Numbered from the stretch's first letter, positions 9,947-18,148 are shown. The stretch is DNA of 64,000 nt from Gelidibacter gilvus (GCF_004115975.1 NZ_SDDZ01000003.1:248001-312000); one strand, 5' to 3'. Translations and numbers: made by a program. The notes: a model not told the origin generated them from the sequence alone.

Positions 9947-10219
9947 TCATTTTACTTCTATTGGCATGGATACCGTTATTGTTTCTAAAACCGTGTGCTT
10001 GTCTTTCAATGCTTTTAGAGACGGATCATTCAAAATCGCTTTAAATTTTTCCATATCCGTAACTTCAATTAGCATTACCACAGAATTTGGATTGTCAGTA
10101 TCTTGAAATGTTTTAAGGTTAGATATTGCAGGTGCAAATGCATCAAGTCTGTCTTGGTGACCCTTGAGCCATGTGCCAATATTGCCTACTTTGTGTCTGG
10201 TTACGATTGTTTGTGTCAT
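9947..10219 (-). CDS. Small protein, possible dimeric alpha/beta-barrel (ABM-like) fold
   Basis: 90 residues, no signal peptide. The alternation of strands and helices (TIVTRHKVGNIGTWLKGHQ, SVVMLIEVTDMEKFKAIL, HTVLETITVSMPIEVK) and the phrase VTDMEKFKAIL resemble antibiotic-biosynthesis-monooxygenase-like dimeric barrel proteins, but no catalytic residue identifies an enzyme. It sits between two broken genes (S41 remnant and methyltransferase pseudogene) and may itself be a survivor of a decaying cluster. Function is unknown. Confidence 0.6.
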   Translation of the reverse strand: MTQTIVTRHKVGNIGTWLKGHQDRLDAFAPAISNLKTFQDTDNPNSVVMLIEVTDMEKFKAILNDPSLKALKDKHTVLETITVSMPIEVK

Positions 10220-10276
10220 GATTTTTTTTATTTATGATGCCTACTCTTCTCGGTTTTCAGCTTACCCATTTTCATT

Positions 10277-11203
10277 TTATCTCTTCTCCGCATCAGCCAA
10301 TTTCTTGGTATCCAAATATTGTTGGAACACCACCACTTTTCCGTCTTTCAAGGTCCATAAGTGCGCCACTTGGGCATTGTAAGCTTTTCCGTTTTTGAAT
10401 TTGCCGTCATAGCGCAAGGTTGCCAATACTTGATTCGTGCAATACATTTCCCATGGTAACGATGTCTGCTTTTGGCAATCCATCTTTAAAAAATCACCAT
10501 TCATCACTTTTACGTGATCTGCCATTTTAAATTTTTGTATGGTTTCCGTGGCCATAGATTCCAACGCAGGTAGATCGAAGGTGGTGCAGCTCATGTGAGG
10601 GTTGTTTTTGGCGACCATCACAGACAGCACACCAATAGAACCACCAGCATCAACCAATGTTTTGTAGTTTAAAAAATCAAATTGTTGTGCCAGGGAAATA
10701 AAGTTACCCATCTGGACTCCTGTCATGCCATCTACGAATTTTTTGAACATTTCGGGATGATTATTTATTAAATCGAAAATGTTTTAACCATTATTTTTTA
10801 CGTCATGTTGAATCAATCCGGTTTTTAAACCTTGATCAAGTTTTGCCCATACATTCCAGCCTTGTTCATTCTGCATTTCAAGGAGTCCGCGTATATAAGA
10901 TAATTTGGCTTTGTCAAGAAAAACACCGGTATCTATGGTATTTGAATAACGAGAGGTTTCCAAAAGCCCTTCGCGATTTAGAAATCCCAATGCTGACAGA
11001 CAATCCAAAAAATCGTAGGTATTTCTGTCGGTGCATTTCAAGTCCAATTTTGATTTGATGTCCTTGGCAGTCTGATTCGGTTGTTTTACCAACTGTGTGA
11101 ATAATTCAAATTGTACGGCGGTTAAAAGGACTTTTGAGGTCCAAAATCCTGTGCCCATTTGAAGGATTGCTGCTGGGGTTGGTTGAAGCGCTTTAGTTTC
11201 CAT
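10277..11203 (-). pseudogene. Broken SAM-dependent O-methyltransferase, internal stop, 3' part fused to an NTF2-like tail
   Basis: The first part (11203-10784) is the winged-helix dimerisation domain of an acetylserotonin-type O-methyltransferase (ILQMGTGFWTSKVLLTAVQF, FLDCLSALGFL). An in-frame TAA at 10784-10786 interrupts it, and the same frame continues without shift (NIFDLINNHPEMFKKFVDGM) into the SAM-binding motif TLVDAGGSIGVLSV and DHVKVMNGDFLKMD. At that point, where DVI..NILHDW would follow, the sequence changes to TNQVLATLRYDGKFKNGKAY and AHLWTLKDGKVVVFQQYLDT, the end of an NTF2/SnoaL-like protein. So a deletion or recombination joined two genes in frame. The second half could be translated alone from the ATG at 10750 but would lack half of the enzyme. 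Confidence 0.8.
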
Positions 11204-11238
11204 ATAATTGTTTCTTTACATAGTGAGTTAGCATAATT

Positions 11239-11586
11239 TTAATACAACATATTATCAAACACTTTACGCAGATTCCGTTCTTTGATTTCAAATTTATTAT
11301 CGGAATTAAAAAGTTTTATAACTACCTTTTTGATTTCTGAAATCTCATATGGAGAGACATATGGAAAGAAGGGATGTTTCCCGATGACATCGTCAATTTT
11401 TTTAAAGCTCGTATCCACGTTGTCTCCACAAAATTCATTGTACAAGCGGTCAAATGTCTCTGGGTCGGTTTTGGATTTAATTAAATCGATTTCTTCATTT
11501 GTTTCACCCTGATCCCCCGTTACACAACATAAAAGGATGTAAACTTTCAGTTCTTCCTTACTCCATTGTGTGTGTTCCGATTTCAT
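11239..11586 (-). CDS. Small acidic TerB-like helical protein
   Basis: 115 residues, no signal or membrane segment, predicted helical. The opening WSKEELKVYILLCCVTGDQGETNEEIDLIKSK resembles the TerB-like pattern of a helix followed by an acidic E-x-x-x-I segment, and the tail ends in two amphipathic helices. TerB-like domains occur in stress-related and uncharacterised proteins; nothing here shows metal binding or tellurite resistance. The gene lies 36 bases upstream of the broken methyltransferase and reads in the same direction. Confidence 0.55.
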   Translation of the reverse strand: MKSEHTQWSKEELKVYILLCCVTGDQGETNEEIDLIKSKTDPETFDRLYNEFCGDNVDTSFKKIDDVIGKHPFFPYVSPYEISEIKKVVIKLFNSDNKFEIKERNLRKVFDNMLY

Positions 11587-11709
11587 GATTTTTGTTTTTA
11601 GTTAAATATTAAAGTCTATCGAAAAAGTGGAATTGAACCCAATCTGTTACTAAAAACTTAAAGCTCTTGACTGCATTTGAATAGGCTTGACATTTTAGAA
11701 ATTCAACAA

Positions 11710-12555
11710 TTAGTTGCGTGTTTCAACATCAACTGCGCCACTTATGCCACTAAGCTCAGGAAGGAAAATCCACAATTCAGTTTCACCACCGTCGGTAACT
11801 GCCATCCAATCTTTTAAAAATTGCCCCCAACTGTCTTTTCCATAAACGGTTTCGTATTTGGTGACAAAGCCATGATCCTCACCTAACCAAGCTGATTTAT
11901 CAAAGAATGAAATTATCGTCAAATCGCGCCCTTCCTTGGTGCTTGGAAATTCATTGGTATAAATACCATAGGTCTCATCGGGACTTTTGTCAACATATAC
12001 TTTATGCACTTTTTCAACTAATTTTTTGGCTTCAGCCATTTTGCCTCGCTTAACATCCCAGTAATCTACTTCCATGTTTTTAATGGTGAAATTTTTTGGG
12101 AATCTCGACAGTTCAGCCTGAAAACGCCAGTAGCTCTGGGTGCCACTTTCGGAGGTTGTGTACTGCGCAACATTAGTATTCCAATCGGCATCGTGGCCTT
12201 CTTTTTGGGCAGGTCTATTATCTAAAGAGCTCCAAGGAAAGGGACCCATAACCCAAACATAACTTCCAGTTTTTGGTCCGTTGTTAATCCAATAAACACG
12301 TACGCCATAAGGTCCATTAACGTGGTATTTTTTGTTGTGTGCCGCAATGCCTTTTTCAAACTGTGTGACCTGAGCGGGGTTGGGCGTTAATATTGCATTT
12401 TCGAAAACTCCGTATTCTGTGCTGTTTTGTGATAGTGTCAAAAATGGCACTAAAAGCATGATAAAGATTAAGTTTTTACTCACCGCCCAAACAGTCTTGT
12501 TTTGGTGTTTCCCGAAAAGTCGGGACAAACGGTATTTTTTATTCAAAAATTTCAT
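11710..12555 (-). CDS. Secreted protein of unknown function
   Basis: Start placed at the ATG 12553-12555 (281 residues) rather than the ATG 24 bases upstream, because that upstream ATG lies inside a 22-bp element that also stands in the untranslated leader of the gene at 12686. A basic start and hydrophobic segment (LIFIMLLVPFLTLSQ) form a signal peptide. The mature protein is rich in Trp/Tyr (YGVRVYWINNGPKTGSYVW, FLKDWMAVTDGGETELWIF) and seems built of two ferredoxin-like halves, which would fit a dimeric barrel, but I do not recognise a family. It reads with the NTF2-like gene upstream on the same strand. Confidence 0.65.
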   Translation of the reverse strand: MKFLNKKYRLSRLFGKHQNKTVWAVSKNLIFIMLLVPFLTLSQNSTEYGVFENAILTPNPAQVTQFEKGIAAHNKKYHVNGPYGVRVYWINNGPKTGSYVWVMGPFPWSSLDNRPAQKEGHDADWNTNVAQYTTSESGTQSYWRFQAELSRFPKNFTIKNMEVDYWDVKRGKMAEAKKLVEKVHKVYVDKSPDETYGIYTNEFPSTKEGRDLTIISFFDKSAWLGEDHGFVTKYETVYGKDSWGQFLKDWMAVTDGGETELWIFLPELSGISGAVDVETRN

Positions 12556-12565
12556 AATGTTATTA

Positions 12566-12587
12566 TTTGTGTTCGCCATTGACGAAC
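12566..12587 (-). promoter_or_regulatory. Leader element shared with the gene at 12686 (copy A)
   Basis: A 22-bp sequence 10 bases before the chosen start, 19/22 identical to copy B at 13631-13652. It contains the interrupted inverted repeat GTTCG-N7-CGAAC. The repeated position just before two adjacent start codons suggests a shared translational or transcriptional control site, or a duplication of the leader. Confidence 0.5.
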
Positions 12588-12685
12588 TGATTAGAATTCG
12601 ATTGTTTTATTTCCACTAATGGGTTTTAATACCCCGAGATCCTCAGCTTTAAGATTTTAAAGTTTATTTCGATAGGCATAAGTCT

Positions 12686-13618
12686 CTATTCCAATAGCTT
12701 CGGATTATAATAGGCCGTTTCCGAAATTATTTTTCCTTCTTTATTGAAGTCATTTATATAATGAATGGGCAGGATTATTGCTTTTTTATCGGATTTACGG
12801 ATGAGGTTGATGTTCCACCAAGACTGGACTACTCGGGCATCTCCCATTTCATAGTGTAAGTAGTCCGGATAGCCTACCACATCAATGCTGGTAATTTCAT
12901 ATTGTTCTAAAATCTTTTTATCGATTTCTTTTTGTTCAGCTATGGAAATACCTTCAAAAGTAGGAGAACTTGAATCCAAGAAGCGAGCATTTTCGTCATA
13001 AAAACCGTACATTTTTTCCAAATCGGCGTTTTCCAGAGCATACATCATTTTCCGAATGGTATTGATGTTTTCGTGATGGTTGTAGATGGTACCGTTGGTT
13101 CTATCGGTAAAACTGGATTGTATTTCATCAATGACCCTTCCATTTCCGTAGCCAATGATCATTTTGATCTTATTGTCTTTGGTGAGCGTGTATAGTCTAT
13201 GGGCTCCCGCATCAATTTTTACGCCTGTATTTTTTTGTACACCTTTTAGTAAACTCCAAGTTTGTACCCAAACCTCGCCATCTGGGTTATCTTTTTTGTA
13301 TTCAATGGCATCCGCATAAGATCCTGGAAAATCTTCTATGGCATAATAATCCAATTGGTTGTAATACACCATTTGATTGACAAGAAATGCTTCTTTGTCC
13401 ATGCCCTTGTCATTTGGGTTGTTGGATGTACCGTTATAAGCTTTAAAATCATCAGTTAAGTAACTCGCCATTTTCGATCGGTCTCCGCCAACCGAGGCTT
13501 TTATAAAATCGTGTACAACATCTATGGCAGGATGTTCAATATAAACGGTTCCATTCTTTTTTTGGGCGTAGTTAATAAATGCTGACAGCATCATTACCAC
13601 AAGGACTGTTTTTTTCAT
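12686..13618 (-). CDS. Secreted protein with two NTF2-like (SnoaL-type) domains
   Basis: 310 residues, cleavable signal peptide (MKKTVLVVMMLSAFINYAQ). Two NTF2-like units are seen: one at about residues 28-165 (VVHDFIKASVGGDRSKMASYLTDDF ... VWVQTWSLLKG) and one at about 180-305 (INTIRKMMYALENADLEKMYGFYDENARF ... VVQSWWNINLI). The cone-shaped fold can bind small ligands or be catalytic; no specific activity can be read. The single-domain NTF2-like gene at 14377 and the NTF2 tail in the broken gene at 10277 show that this family is over-represented here. A possible promoter (14223-14270) lies about 600 bases upstream. Confidence 0.75.
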   Translation of the reverse strand: MKKTVLVVMMLSAFINYAQKKNGTVYIEHPAIDVVHDFIKASVGGDRSKMASYLTDDFKAYNGTSNNPNDKGMDKEAFLVNQMVYYNQLDYYAIEDFPGSYADAIEYKKDNPDGEVWVQTWSLLKGVQKNTGVKIDAGAHRLYTLTKDNKIKMIIGYGNGRVIDEIQSSFTDRTNGTIYNHHENINTIRKMMYALENADLEKMYGFYDENARFLDSSSPTFEGISIAEQKEIDKKILEQYEITSIDVVGYPDYLHYEMGDARVVQSWWNINLIRKSDKKAIILPIHYINDFNKEGKIISETAYYNPKLLE

Positions 13619-13630
13619 AATTTTTTGAAT

Positions 13631-13652
13631 TTTGTGTTCGCTATAGACAAAC
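13631..13652 (-). promoter_or_regulatory. Leader element shared with the gene at 11710 (copy B)
   Basis: Second copy of the 22-bp element described at 12566-12587, located 12 bases before the ATG of the two-domain NTF2-like gene. Here the inverted repeat is imperfect (GTTTG ... CGAAC), and no start codon lies inside it, which argues that the element is non-coding in both places. Confidence 0.5.
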
Positions 13653-14222
13653 GGGTTAGTAGGGCATTGTTGTTTTTAATTTTTTCATTTCCATTCGAAT
13701 CAACTTAATGGCATTTGTTTTAGTTCCCAGATATCCAGATATTCTGAATGTTCAAGCGGTTCTAAATTCTGATGTTTTTTTTTCTAGAAATATCGGTGGT
13801 CTCTTTTTTAATTATATTTTTATTCGTTTTATAGCATCAGTTGATTTGATTGAGGACAGAATAATCCATCTCTGATGCCCCAAAGGCAATTTAAAAAGGC
13901 ATTATAAAAATGTAAATGAATACGAGTTTGGGGCGGTGGATTTTTTCAGATTGCGGTTAACTATAGTAACCACAAAACTTTTGAGAAGAATAGAACCTTT
14001 TGATAATAGCGCGAGTAGATGGCTTTGGGTCAGTCTGAAATTAATTGTATGCGTTCTGTTTTTCATAATAATTATATTGATTAGTACAAATTTCAAATGC
14101 TATGATGGTTTGAATTCTGTTCTTTAGATGCTATCAATTATTATAAGCCAAATTAGATTCTAGAGGAAGTGGATTAGCTTAACTGAAAAAGTGCGATTTA
14201 TTGCGATCATTTTTTATTACTC
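13653..14222. other. 570-base AT-rich gap without a convincing gene
   Basis: Only short overlapping open frames (about 63 residues on each strand near 13902-14127) with no signal, motif or codon character. On the minus strand a start follows the promoter at 14223 (ATG at about 14207) but gives only 16 residues before a stop. The gap may hold an eroded gene, or be the long leader of the gene at 12686. Confidence 0.5.
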
Positions 14223-14270
14223 CTAAAATACTTCACATTATTTTTAATGTCAATCACATGTTCATGTGGT
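14223..14270 (-). promoter_or_regulatory. Site S1: palindromic operator plus -7 box, reading left
   Basis: On the minus strand ACCACAT-GAAC-ATGTGATTG (palindrome core 14255-14268) is followed after exactly 20 bases by TATTTTAG (14230-14223), close to the TAnnTTTG -7 box. Orientation and spacing are identical to S2 (14927-14974) and S3 (18077-18124). No intact gene follows within 580 bases, so this may be an orphan promoter of an eroded gene or control a long leader of 12686. Confidence 0.7.
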
Positions 14271-14303
14271 TTTTTTGAATTTTCTAAATATGCTTCATAC
14301 AAA

Positions 14304-14336
14304 AAGCGGGAATTCAGTTATGGAAATCCCGCTTTC
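14304..14336 (-). terminator. Terminator after the NTF2-like gene at 14377
   Basis: Perfect 9-bp stem AAAGCGGGA / TCCCGCTTT with a 15-base loop. On the minus strand the stem ends in a run of five T, consistent with termination of the gene that stops at 14377. Confidence 0.8.
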
Positions 14337-14376
14337 AAATAGGTTATTTTGGACTCTGATAGATAGCTAATTAACT

Positions 14377-14895
14377 TTATTTAGGTGGTGATAACGTATA
14401 GTCCATAGCCATAAGCATCGCGAGATTGTCATAATAAATCATTGATTTTTGTATTTTATTATCATCTATAACATTGGCTGTAATTTGATAAGGCAAAACA
14501 AAATTCTTACCGTTTTCTGTAAACGAATAGGTACCCCAGACGGACACCCAATCTCCTTTCAAATCTCCAGATAATACTCTAAAAGTATTATACACATATT
14601 CGTTTGTTTGATTGGTACGTTTTTGGTGATTGGCTTTCCAGTTTGAAATCTGCTCTCTTTTTGATTCTTTGTCGCCATGGCTAGGTCCAGAACCTACATA
14701 GTCAACTGCCAATAAATTCTCCAAAACATCCATTTTGTTGTTTAATATGGCATCTAAATACGACGAAACCACTTGAATGTCCTGTTCTGCAGTAGGGTTT
14801 TCTACTACCACTTCTTTGTAACTTTTGTCTTGTGCGAAAGCAATTTGTCCTATACATAGTAAAATTACAATGGCTAGTTTTGTTAATGTTTTCAT
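14377..14895 (-). CDS. Secreted single-domain NTF2-like (SnoaL-type) protein
   Basis: 172 residues with a signal peptide (MKTLTKLAIVILLCIGQIAFAQ). The rest is one NTF2-like domain: EQDIQVVSSYLDAILNNKMDVLENLLAVDYVGSGP, then strands DWVSVWGTYSFTENGKNF and ITANVIDDNKIQKSMIYYD. Likely periplasmic or outer-surface ligand binding; no activity can be assigned. It is divergent from the sensor kinase gene, and its promoter carries site S2, the palindrome also found before the response regulator gene, so it is the best candidate target of that two-component system. Confidence 0.78.
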   Translation of the reverse strand: MKTLTKLAIVILLCIGQIAFAQDKSYKEVVVENPTAEQDIQVVSSYLDAILNNKMDVLENLLAVDYVGSGPSHGDKESKREQISNWKANHQKRTNQTNEYVYNTFRVLSGDLKGDWVSVWGTYSFTENGKNFVLPYQITANVIDDNKIQKSMIYYDNLAMLMAMDYTLSPPK

Positions 14896-14926
14896 GATTT
14901 TTTATAGCTTATAGATTAATAGATTA

Positions 14927-14974
14927 CTAAGGTATATTTTTCTTAATCTGTTGTCAATCACATATTAATGTGGT
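14927..14974 (-). promoter_or_regulatory. Site S2: palindromic operator plus -7 box in front of the NTF2-like gene
   Basis: On the minus strand ACCACAT-TAAT-ATGTGATTG (palindrome core 14959-14972), 20 bases, then TACCTTAG (14934-14927), 31 bases before the ATG at 14895. The operator centre lies about 40 bases upstream of the expected transcript start, a classic activator position. It also lies about 40 bases upstream of the divergent sensor gene's -7 box region, so one site could serve both promoters. Confidence 0.75.
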
Positions 14975-14993
14975 TTTTTTCTTGTTTTTTTAG

Positions 14994-15001
14994 TATATTT
15001 G
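14994..15001 (+). promoter_or_regulatory. -7 promoter box (TATATTTG) of the sensor kinase gene
   Basis: Exact match to the Bacteroidota -7 consensus TAnnTTTG, with the S2 palindrome centred 32 bases upstream. Transcription from here would begin near 15005, so the in-frame ATG at 14968 cannot be the start codon of this transcript. Confidence 0.6.
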
Positions 15002-15036
15002 TTTGTGGTTTAATTATTCCCGCCACTTTAAAAGCT

Positions 15037-18000
15037 TTGAACCCTCTCTTTAAGAAAATAGCTTTTGTTACTCTTATTTATTTGCTCTCTGTAAATAATG
15101 TGTTAATTGCACAGAATCCTTCACAAATAGATGTTCTAACTACTGAGGAAGGCTTGATATTTAGAGATGTAACTTCCATTGCACAAGACATCAATAAAAC
15201 CATGTGGTTTGGTACAGACCTTGGGTTGGTACGTTATGATGGCTATAATTTTAAGGTCTACAATGCGGATAAGAGCAACCCATATTATATAGAAGAGGAA
15301 TTGATTACAGGAGAATTGGTTTATGATGGTAAAACCAACGAACTCTGGTATATGGCGAATGATAAACTGTTTAAGATGCAGTTGTCTACTGATAAGGTAA
15401 CTGCTTATGGCGCTTCACATAATATTAAAGGCAAAGTATTGCGCCTACTGAAGAATATAGATGGTAGTATCTGGATCATTACAGATGATTTTTTGACTGT
15501 TAACAATGGAAATGCGAAACAATACCTTCAAAAATTAGTTGACGGAGTATTTGAAATAAAGGCGTCAATTCCCAGAAATAAATATGCCTTCTGTAGATTG
15601 ACTGGTGATGGCAAAGGGAATGTTTTATGGAGTTCGCCCTTTGAAAGTTTGAAATTTGATGCGGATGGTCACTTATTGAAGACCTTTAAATTGTCTTCTT
15701 ATACTTGGCACGGTGATGAATTGAATTTTACGGTATCTTTTTACGATGATGATGGCACGCATTATTATTTTCCACAGAAAGAACGTGGTATCTATAGTTT
15801 TAATGAAACAGACCTATCTTCAAAATTGTTTTTTAAGAATAAAAATCAATTTTATTATGCCATTAATGATCATCAAGAACACCTGTGGTTTGCAGGTAAT
15901 AAAGAATTGTATCGCTTGAATTATGATGGCGAATTCACAGACTTTACAGCCCAATTACAATCGCGATTTGATTACACGAAAATCAATGATATCTTCCTAG
16001 GTGCCAATAAATTACTTTGGGTTGCGACCGATAATGGACTATTTAAAATCAGAATTGGAGAAGAATTGTTTAAGCCGCTGTTTAAATCAAACAATGACGG
16101 CTGGGGAAACACCATGCGCGGTATTTTTGAAGATGCCAATGGAACTATATATGCGAGATCCGAAAACAAAAATCAGCTTTATTATAGAACGATCGGCGGT
16201 CATGTTGATTCACTAAACATCCAATTGGATAGCCTGTCTCTAATTGGTTTAAAATACATAGCCAATTTTTATGCTTTAGACGCCGCAAAGCAAAATGTAT
16301 TTACCATAGGTGAGAGCTTATTGAAAATAAATTTAAAAGATGGTACGACAAAAAGTTATGATGAGTTTAAACCCTTAATAACTTATAAAGGCGAAAATCC
16401 GCTGATAAAACTCAAGAATGGAAAGTTGTTGTTTGGTCAAAGCTTGACACGATTGGTGTTATTTGATCCAAAGACTGAAAAGAGTCATTTGGTTTTCAAA
16501 GAAGATGAGGTGAAAACCGATATTGCCGATTTTAGATATTTCAAAGAAAGCAAAACTGATAGTGTTTTTTGGATAGGAACACAAAATGATGGCTTATTAA
16601 AAGTGCATTTTAGCGGACGTATTGAAAAAACATACAACACAACGTCTGCGCCATATATCTCAAGAAACTTTATTCTCGTTATTGAAGAAGAACCTAATGG
16701 TAGCCTTTGGGTAGGAACTTATGGAGGAGGTTTAAATCACATTTCTGCAGATGGAAAAAGTGTAAAAATTTATAACAAAACTCAAGGGTTGCCAGATAAA
16801 AATATTGTGGGCATTTTAACTGATGAGAATAACAGCTTGTGGATAAGTACGTATAATGGCTTATCTCATTTTGATAAAAAGTCTGAAATATTTCAGAATT
16901 TTTATACCGAAGATGGTCTGACGCATTTTGAGTTTAATTATTCGTCGTTTTTTAAAGATAGTAGAGGCAACTTTTATTTTGGAGGAATGAATGGGGTCAA
17001 CGAATTTAAACCCAATGAAATATTAAAAAATACAGAACCACCAAAATTACATCTATTAAGTATTTCAGGTTATAATAGTAAAGAAAATTTAAGTTTCAAG
17101 ACGGATTATATTCAAACCGCATTTACAGAATTTGACGTGTCGCCATATGTTCAGTATTTTCAAATTGATTGGACGATGCCAAGTTACTTCCAAAATCTGA
17201 AAAACACCTATAGCACCAAATTAGAAGGTTTTGAGAACCATTGGTTTTATCGAGGTAACGTGGCGTCTTTAGGTTACAATCAATTGCCAGCAGGAAGTTA
17301 CGTGTTAAAGATAAAAGGCAAAGATTCCCGTGGCAACGAAAGCGCCACCATATTATCGATTCCAATAGAGGTACGACAAATATTCTATAAAAAGTGGTGG
17401 TTTATTTTCCTTGTTATGTTGGCAATAATTGGATTTATGTATGCGATTTTTAGATATCGATTTGAACAAGCACTAATTATGGAACGACTTCGTACTAAAA
17501 TATCAAGTGATTTGCATGATGATGTTGGCTCCCTGCTTTCAGGGTTGGCCATGCAAACGGAGTTAATGGAAATGAATGCCAGCGAAGCAGATAGATTTAA
17601 ACTCCAAAAGATTGCGAGCATCAGTAGAAATGCCATTTCTCAAATGCGGGATTTGGTTTGGAGTATTGATAGTCGACGAGAAACCGTTAAAGATTTGATA
17701 GAACGTATGCAAGAATTGGCTGAAGAGGTGCTGTTGCCAAAAAATATTTCATTCCAAATTGACAGTGCAGGCGTGAAGCACCTCAATAGAAAACTGGTGG
17801 CGCAAACAAAGCAGAATGTTTTTATGATCTACAAGGAGGCTATTACCAATATTTTAAGACATTCTGACGCAAGCCACGTCGCAATTAGCATTTCTAGCCA
17901 AACCAGAGGCTGTGATATTATAATTAAGGATAATGGCAGCTTCAAAAAGAATTATAAATCGACAGGATTTGGATTAGCTAATATGGTCATGAGAGCACGA

Positions 18001-18075
18001 AAATTAAAGGGCAAGATTCATTTTGAGAAAGTCAAAGGCTTTGGGGTTCATTTGCATCTACCATTTCATTTGTAA
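15037..18075 (+). CDS. Two-component sensor histidine kinase: propeller repeats, Y_Y_Y, one membrane segment, HisKA_3, HATPase
   Basis: The frame opens at an ATG at 14968, but that codon lies inside palindrome S2 and upstream of the -7 box, so the TTG at 15037 is chosen (1012 residues); it directly precedes a good signal peptide (NPLFKKIAFVTLIYLLSVNNVLIAQ). The periplasmic part holds two-component propeller repeats (TMWFGTDLGLVRYDG, LLWVATDNGLF, SLWVGTYGGGLNH, SLWISTYNGLSHF) and a Y_Y_Y domain (LPAGSYVLKIKGKDSRGN). One membrane helix (WWFIFLVMLAIIGFMYAIF) leads to the H-box SSDLHDDVGSLLSG (His827 from TTG) and the HATPase N-box NVFMIYKEAITNILRHSDASH and G-box GFGLANM. It has no receiver or AraC domain, so it is a classical rather than hybrid kinase; partner is the regulator 73 bases downstream. 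Confidence 0.9.
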   Translation: MNPLFKKIAFVTLIYLLSVNNVLIAQNPSQIDVLTTEEGLIFRDVTSIAQDINKTMWFGTDLGLVRYDGYNFKVYNADKSNPYYIEEELITGELVYDGKTNELWYMANDKLFKMQLSTDKVTAYGASHNIKGKVLRLLKNIDGSIWIITDDFLTVNNGNAKQYLQKLVDGVFEIKASIPRNKYAFCRLTGDGKGNVLWSSPFESLKFDADGHLLKTFKLSSYTWHGDELNFTVSFYDDDGTHYYFPQKERGIYSFNETDLSSKLFFKNKNQFYYAINDHQEHLWFAGNKELYRLNYDGEFTDFTAQLQSRFDYTKINDIFLGANKLLWVATDNGLFKIRIGEELFKPLFKSNNDGWGNTMRGIFEDANGTIYARSENKNQLYYRTIGGHVDSLNIQLDSLSLIGLKYIANFYALDAAKQNVFTIGESLLKINLKDGTTKSYDEFKPLITYKGENPLIKLKNGKLLFGQSLTRLVLFDPKTEKSHLVFKEDEVKTDIADFRYFKESKTDSVFWIGTQNDGLLKVHFSGRIEKTYNTTSAPYISRNFILVIEEEPNGSLWVGTYGGGLNHISADGKSVKIYNKTQGLPDKNIVGILTDENNSLWISTYNGLSHFDKKSEIFQNFYTEDGLTHFEFNYSSFFKDSRGNFYFGGMNGVNEFKPNEILKNTEPPKLHLLSISGYNSKENLSFKTDYIQTAFTEFDVSPYVQYFQIDWTMPSYFQNLKNTYSTKLEGFENHWFYRGNVASLGYNQLPAGSYVLKIKGKDSRGNESATILSIPIEVRQIFYKKWWFIFLVMLAIIGFMYAIFRYRFEQALIMERLRTKISSDLHDDVGSLLSGLAMQTELMEMNASEADRFKLQKIASISRNAISQMRDLVWSIDSRRETVKDLIERMQELAEEVLLPKNISFQIDSAGVKHLNRKLVAQTKQNVFMIYKEAITNILRHSDASHVAISISSQTRGCDIIIKDNGSFKKNYKSTGFGLANMVMRARKLKGKIHFEKVKGFGVHLHLPFHL

Positions 18076-18076
18076 T

Positions 18077-18124
18077 ACCACATCATAATGTGATTGTGCA
18101 CGCATCTTAATATGACTACTTTAC
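18077..18124 (+). promoter_or_regulatory. Site S3: palindromic operator plus -7 box in front of the response regulator gene
   Basis: ACCACAT-CATA-ATGTGATTG (palindrome core 18079-18092), 20 bases, then TACTTTAC (18117-18124), a weak TAnnTTTG-type box. Orientation and spacing equal S1 and S2. A weaker copy (CGCAT-CTTA-ATATG, 18101-18114) lies between operator and box. The site fits autoregulation of the two-component system. Confidence 0.75.
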
Positions 18125-18148
18125 GATAATAAAGAACTGCATGGAATT

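Noticed and set aside
13902-14127. Two overlapping frames of about 63 residues on opposite strands
   Set aside because: No start context, signal peptide, motif or codon pattern; both lie in an AT-rich gap where such frames occur by chance.
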